DNA of 9,230 bases, taken from assembly GCA_913056425.1 (NCBI GenBank), contig CAJXLR010000054.1, forward strand, positions 1-9,230. The letters run 5' to 3'. The notes under the pieces were generated by a model. It did no database searches and had not been told where the DNA came from. It saw only the letters and a list, made by a program, of their open reading frames with translations. The position numbers and the translations under genes are program-made. This stretch comes from an uncultured Bacteroidota bacterium (GTDB lineage Bacteria > Bacteroidota > Bacteroidia > NS11-12g > UBA9320). Position 1 is the stretch's first letter. Every line of letters begins with the position of its first letter. Below, piece after piece: positions 5,811 to 9,230 of the stretch.

Positions 5811-7871
5811 ATGAACCTTATCTTTAATTATCCCACTTGGTTTGTACCCCTCTGCATTGTACTCGGACTAGGGTACGCTTGGATATTGTATCGATTTAGG
5901 TCAAAATCCGAGTACTCGGTTGCGCTCCGAACCACATTATTTGTGTTGCGATCTGTGGCAATTAGTGTGCTTGCTATTCTATTACTCGGGCCATTGCTCA
6001 AGATGCTTGAGCGAACAGTAGAAAAACCTTTGTTCATAGTTTCGATTGACCAGTCTGAATCCATGGTGTTGAGTGAGGATAGTACGTATTTGCGAAGCGT
6101 ACTTCCCGAAGCGCTAAGCCAACTGCAATCCGACCTTAGTAACAAGTATGATGTGGTTTACCACCCTTCAATTGCGACTGGCGATGACTACACGAAAGTG
6201 TCTACAGATATTTCCGAATTACTTCAAGAGGGGAGAGAGTTAAACGACGGTCGGGCAATCGCAGGGCAGATACTGATTTCTGATGGAATCTTGAATCAGG
6301 GTTCGAATCCCATTTATTCTGCCGGAGAAGACGCAATACCGGTTTTTGTTGTCCCTTTTGGGGATACAACAGTTCTAAAAGACGGGAAAATCTATTCGAT
6401 GCGGTCGAACTCGGTTGCTTTTGTTGGGAATAGATTTCCGGTGGAAGTTGTTGTTCGGGCAGATAAAGCCGAAGGCGAGGAATTGATCTTAAGCTTGTCG
6501 AAAAACGGTGCACTGGTCAACAAAGAAGCTGTTGCCATAGAGAACCAAGCTCACGCAAGCAGACATTTATTCTATGTAGATGCGGATACGGTTGGACAGG
6601 TCAAGTTGCAGGTTCAGTTGCAAACAATGAATGGAGAGATGCGTCAAGCCAATAACCTCAAAACTGTTTATGTTGATGTTCTTGACGTAAAGAAGAAAAT
6701 ACTAGTTCTAGGACATGGCCCACATCCTGATATTGGAGCTATACGATCTGTTGTGGAAGCAAATGAACAGTATGAGGTGGATGTTAAACTTGGGGTATTT
6801 GATCCTCTGGTTTTGAGGGATTACGACTTGGTAATCACGCATCAAATGCCGGTGAACTCATATGAGCTCAACACGATTCGCAAGATAAAAGAAGCAAGGC
6901 TCCCACAATTGTACATCATTGGTAGTCAAACACGAGTAGACTTATTAAACTCGCTGGATGACGGGTTAACAATCTCAGGTTTTCGCAACAACTTCAATCA
7001 GGCACAGCCATCTATTAATGCGGATTTTTCTGCATTCGTCTTTGATGATGAACTCAGTCAGTTTTTCAATACAATGCCTCCGCTAACAGTTCCTTTTGGT
7101 GAGTTTACAGAATCGGATGCTTCAAGAACCTTGATGTATCAGCGGATTGGGACAGTGGACTCGAAACTGCCCTTACTGTTTTTCAACCAGGTGGATGAAA
7201 GAAGAATTGGCTACCTTACCGGCGAAGGTATCTGGCGCTGGAAGCTATACGATTTTGAGAAAAACGAGAACCACTCAAATACAGAAGAATTTATTGAGAA
7301 ATGTGTTCAATACTTGTCGCTCAAAGATGACCGCAGGAAGTTTAAGACTGAGGTAAGTCACGCTCAATACAATCGGGGTGAAACGGTTTTTATTTCAGCA
7401 GAGCTTTTTAACGATAGCTATGAGCCCATCACAACAAAAGGGGTGAAGTTATCTCTTGTACATGAGTCTGGAGAGGAATACAACTACACGATGCTTCCAA
7501 GTCAGACTTCTTATGTGTTTTCCTCGATGAACTTGCCAGCTGGTGCATATAGTTATGTCGCAAATGTTGAGGGTACACCACTTACAGACAAAGGTCGGTT
7601 CGTGATTAACGATGCGAACCTTGAGCAGTTGAATCTCACAGCAAATTGGGATTTACTGAGGAAAATAGCGACGAATTCCGGAGGACGATTGGTGCTTCGT
7701 GAGAATCTTGCCAATCTCCCAGATCAACTTGCAGAGTTGCCGGGCCAGAAAAGCATTTCCCGACAAAGTGTTCGATATCGAGATTTGATCAATGAGAAGT
7801 GGCTATTCTTTGTGTTAATTGGCTTTTTATTCGTCGAGTGGTTCGCAAGGCGATGGTCGGGCAGCTATTGA
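5811..7871 (+). CDS. Three-pass membrane protein with periplasmic VWA domain and amidotransferase-like fold
   Basis: 686 residues from the ATG at 5811. Two N-terminal membrane segments (about 10-27 and 42-62) enclose a basic loop (YRFRSKSEYSVALR). A large soluble part follows, then a last membrane segment (about 663-678) and a basic end, ARRWSGSY. The positive-inside rule puts the soluble part in the periplasm. It opens with a von Willebrand A domain: FIVSIDQSESM (75-85) has the full MIDAS motif Asp80-x-Ser82-x-Ser84, and LISDG (155-159) supplies a further metal-site Asp. Residues 296-385 (KILVLGHGPHPDIGAIRSVVE ... YDLVITHQMP ... LYIIGSQT) resemble the class-I glutamine amidotransferase fold without its catalytic Cys. 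I remember proteins of this layout as uncharacterised in Bacteroidota; it also recalls BatA/BatB-type VWA proteins. An in-frame TTG at 5772 would add 13 residues but coincides with the promoter. No terminator follows, so readthrough into rpsO is possible. Function unknown. Confidence 0.85.
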   Translation: MNLIFNYPTWFVPLCIVLGLGYAWILYRFRSKSEYSVALRTTLFVLRSVAISVLAILLLGPLLKMLERTVEKPLFIVSIDQSESMVLSEDSTYLRSVLPEALSQLQSDLSNKYDVVYHPSIATGDDYTKVSTDISELLQEGRELNDGRAIAGQILISDGILNQGSNPIYSAGEDAIPVFVVPFGDTTVLKDGKIYSMRSNSVAFVGNRFPVEVVVRADKAEGEELILSLSKNGALVNKEAVAIENQAHASRHLFYVDADTVGQVKLQVQLQTMNGEMRQANNLKTVYVDVLDVKKKILVLGHGPHPDIGAIRSVVEANEQYEVDVKLGVFDPLVLRDYDLVITHQMPVNSYELNTIRKIKEARLPQLYIIGSQTRVDLLNSLDDGLTISGFRNNFNQAQPSINADFSAFVFDDELSQFFNTMPPLTVPFGEFTESDASRTLMYQRIGTVDSKLPLLFFNQVDERRIGYLTGEGIWRWKLYDFEKNENHSNTEEFIEKCVQYLSLKDDRRKFKTEVSHAQYNRGETVFISAELFNDSYEPITTKGVKLSLVHESGEEYNYTMLPSQTSYVFSSMNLPAGAYSYVANVEGTPLTDKGRFVINDANLEQLNLTANWDLLRKIATNSGGRLVLRENLANLPDQLAELPGQKSISRQSVRYRDLINEKWLFFVLIGFLFVEWFARRWSGSY

Positions 7872-7916
7872 TGCAATTTTGTTGTCGTCATCGTAGGTTT
7901 TAACTCAGATTATATC

Positions 7917-7924
7917 TATTTTTG
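7917..7924 (+). promoter_or_regulatory. -7 promoter box upstream of rpsO
   Basis: TATTTTTG is a perfect TAnnTTTG match, 45 bases before the rpsO ATG, predicting an A-rich leader of about 40 bases. No TTG lies at the normal 19-base distance upstream; the nearest TTTTG is more than 30 bases away. The leader (about 7930-7969) is rich in A and G but has no clear Shine-Dalgarno sequence, and I see no S15-binding pseudoknot by eye. Confidence 0.45.
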
Positions 7925-7969
7925 CGGACTTATTAGAAACAGAGAGAAGAAAAGAATTATTAAGTTAAC

Positions 7970-8239
7970 ATGAGATTAACGTCTGAGATTAAGAAGGAAA
8001 TGTTCGTCGAACACGGTGGAAGTGAAAAAAACACCGGAAGTGCTGAAGCACAGATTGCGATGTTTACACACAGAATCGCACACCTTACTGAGCATTTAAA
8101 AGTCAACAAAAAAGACTACTCTGCGGAGAAAAGTCTTATCGCCCTTGTAGGTAAGCGACGCGCATTATTGAATTACGTTGCCAAGAAAGACATCTTCCGT
8201 TACCGGGAGATTATTCAAAAGCTTGGTTTAAGAAAGTAA
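7970..8239 (+). CDS. rpsO: 30S ribosomal protein S15
   Basis: Primary rRNA-binding protein of the small subunit platform; binds the three-way junction of 16S helices 20-22 and helps build the bridge to the 50S subunit. 89 residues, exactly the usual length. Conserved parts are NTGSAEAQIAMFTHRIAHLTEHLK (21-44), LVGKRRALLNYV (59-70) and the ending RYREIIQKLGLRK (77-89). The segment KDYSAEKSL (48-56) replaces the HSRRGL form of most bacteria; the same KDYS-x-E form is what I remember from other Bacteroidota, so it is a lineage mark and not a defect. The gene has its own -7 box and a terminator 23 bases after the stop, with pnp next. The rpsO-pnp order is conserved across distant phyla. Confidence 0.98.
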   Translation: MRLTSEIKKEMFVEHGGSEKNTGSAEAQIAMFTHRIAHLTEHLKVNKKDYSAEKSLIALVGKRRALLNYVAKKDIFRYREIIQKLGLRK

Positions 8240-8262
8240 TTACCATCTGGTAAATCATATAG

Positions 8263-8298
8263 AAAAGGCCTTCAGTTGTATGCTCAAGGCCTTTTTTT
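8263..8298 (+). terminator. Rho-independent terminator or attenuator between rpsO and pnp
   Basis: GGCCTT (8267-8272) pairs with AAGGCC (8286-8291) around a 13-base loop. The stem can be extended to 10 bp by AAAA (8263-8266) with the first four of seven T (8292-8298). A small 5-bp hairpin, TTACC-ATCT-GGTAA (8240-8253), lies just upstream. Only 40 bases remain between the T-run and the pnp ATG, with no recognisable promoter in them. The signal may therefore be leaky so that pnp is also transcribed from upstream. Confidence 0.8.
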
Positions 8299-8338
8299 CT
8301 GCATCATGGCGTTCGCCCATTTGAACAATTAGAGTATT

Positions 8339-9230
8339 ATGAATTTAGAAGCAATTAAGAAGACAATAGATTTTGGTGACGGCCGTGCCATCACACTAGA
8401 AACAGGCCGATTGGCGAGACAAGCAGACGGAGCGGTGCTCTTGTCCATGGGTAATACCATGATCCTCGCAACAGTGGTGTCAACCAAAGACGCTCGAGAT
8501 GGAATTGATTTCCTTCCACTTTCCGTAGACTACCAAGAAAAATTTGCGTCGGTTGGACGTATTCCGGGCAGTTTCCTTCGTCGTGAAGGCCGTCTGTCTG
8601 ACTATGAAGTACTAATCTGTCGAATTGTAGACAGAGCACTTCGCCCATTGTTCCCATCAGATTATCATGCAGATACCCAAGTGATGCTTCAGTTGATATC
8701 TTCAGACGATAACGTAATGCCAGATTGCTTGGTAGGTTTGGCTGCATCAGCAGCAATCACTATCACGGATATCCCATTTGAAGGGCCAATATCTGAGGTT
8801 CGTGTAGGTAGAGTAGATGGTGAGTTCATCATCAACCCATACCGCGATGAATTGGAGAAAAGTGATATTGACTTAATCGTTGCCGGTACTGCTCAGGACA
8901 TCAACATGGTTGAAGGAGAGATGGACGGTATCTCAGAACAAGAAATGGTTGAAGCTTTAAAGCTTGCTCATGATTACATCAAGAAGCAATGTCAAGCACA
9001 ACTTGAGTTCTGTGAAATGCTCGGTGGACGACCTGAACCACGTGAGTATAACCACGAAGACAACGATGAGGAGTTCCAAAAGAAAGTAATGGACGACCTC
9101 TATCAAAAGTTATATGACATCGCATCTGTGCCTGCGGACAAGCACGCACGTAGCGAAGCCATCTCAAACTGTTATGATTCTTATGTTGAAGAACTCGGCG
9201 AAGAATTCATGGAAGAGAAGGGACACCTTC
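8339..9230 (+). CDS. pnp: Polynucleotide phosphorylase, N-terminal part (runs off right edge)
   Basis: Phosphorolytic 3'-5' exoribonuclease that degrades mRNA to nucleoside diphosphates; a homotrimer. The window holds 297 codons from the ATG at 8339, of roughly 700 in the family. The first RNase PH domain (about 1-140) is clear: GRLARQADGAVLLSMGNTMILATVV (23-47), LPLSVDYQEKF (59-69) and GRIPGSFLRREGRLSDYEVLICRIVDRALRPLFP (73-106), including the Arg81-Arg82 RNA-contact loop. The frame continues through INPYRDEL (165-172) into the helical linker domain (about 240 onward). The second RNase PH domain, which holds the active site, and the KH and S1 domains lie outside the window, so completeness cannot be judged. 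No frameshift is seen. It follows rpsO and its terminator, and no separate promoter is recognised, so it may depend on readthrough from rpsO. It is a functional partner of RNase Y, encoded at 1170-2708. Confidence 0.97.
   Translation, partial: MNLEAIKKTIDFGDGRAITLETGRLARQADGAVLLSMGNTMILATVVSTKDARDGIDFLPLSVDYQEKFASVGRIPGSFLRREGRLSDYEVLICRIVDRALRPLFPSDYHADTQVMLQLISSDDNVMPDCLVGLAASAAITITDIPFEGPISEVRVGRVDGEFIINPYRDELEKSDIDLIVAGTAQDINMVEGEMDGISEQEMVEALKLAHDYIKKQCQAQLEFCEMLGGRPEPREYNHEDNDEEFQKKVMDDLYQKLYDIASVPADKHARSEAISNCYDSYVEELGEEFMEEKGHL

Noticed and set aside
6299..6311. GGGTTCGAATCCC, which looks like a tRNA T-arm
   Set aside because: It lies inside the VWA coding frame (QGSNP). No acceptor stem, D-arm or anticodon arm can be folded around it, and no CCA end follows at the right distance. 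A chance palindrome is likelier than a tRNA or attachment site.

Overview
The window looks like a chromosomal core-gene region of a Bacteroidota bacterium, probably of the order Flavobacteriales. Four things support this. Ribosomal protein S15 carries a KDYS-x-E variant that I remember from this phylum where most bacteria have an HSRRGL segment. The first gene is a type-2 ferredoxin-NADP reductase typical of the group. The order pheT / coiled-coil gene / zapA / rny is one I remember from Bacteroidota. Several genes are preceded by the phylum's -7 promoter box (TAnnTTTG) rather than a sigma70 -10 box. Family or genus cannot be set from the sequence alone.

Layout. Positions 1-599 (minus) hold the N-terminal 199 codons of a ferredoxin/flavodoxin-NADP+ reductase that runs off the left edge. 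Divergent from it, 726-1103 (plus) encodes a small predicted lipoprotein made mostly of alternating Lys-Asp. A bidirectional terminator (1124-1152) separates it from a convergent minus-strand operon read from 5660 down to 1170: pheT (Phe-tRNA synthetase beta), a small coiled-coil protein, zapA (FtsZ-ring factor) and rny (RNase Y). The two inner junctions are both stop-C-start with non-ATG starts (TAA-C-GTG and TAG-C-TTG). On the plus strand, divergent from pheT, a strong promoter at 5772-5801 drives a 686-residue three-pass membrane protein with a von Willebrand A domain (ATG 5811-7871). Then come rpsO (7970-8239), a terminator hairpin (8263-8298) and the first 297 codons of pnp (8339 to the right edge).

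How the genes fit together. The region serves translation (PheT, S15), cell division (ZapA and its coiled-coil neighbour), RNA turnover (RNase Y endonuclease and polynucleotide phosphorylase) and redox supply (FNR). There is no sign of a mobile element, phage, CRISPR array, tRNA or rRNA gene. I did not find a novel defence or biosynthetic system. The most unusual items are the Lys-Asp repeat lipoprotein with its 60-bp internal duplication, the paired stop-C-NTG junctions, the very short predicted leaders, and the periplasmic VWA / amidotransferase-fold protein, for which I know no assigned function.

No stretch over 300 bases lacks a gene. The longest gaps are 600-725 (divergent promoters), 5661-5810 (divergent promoters) and 7872-7969 (rpsO promoter and leader).
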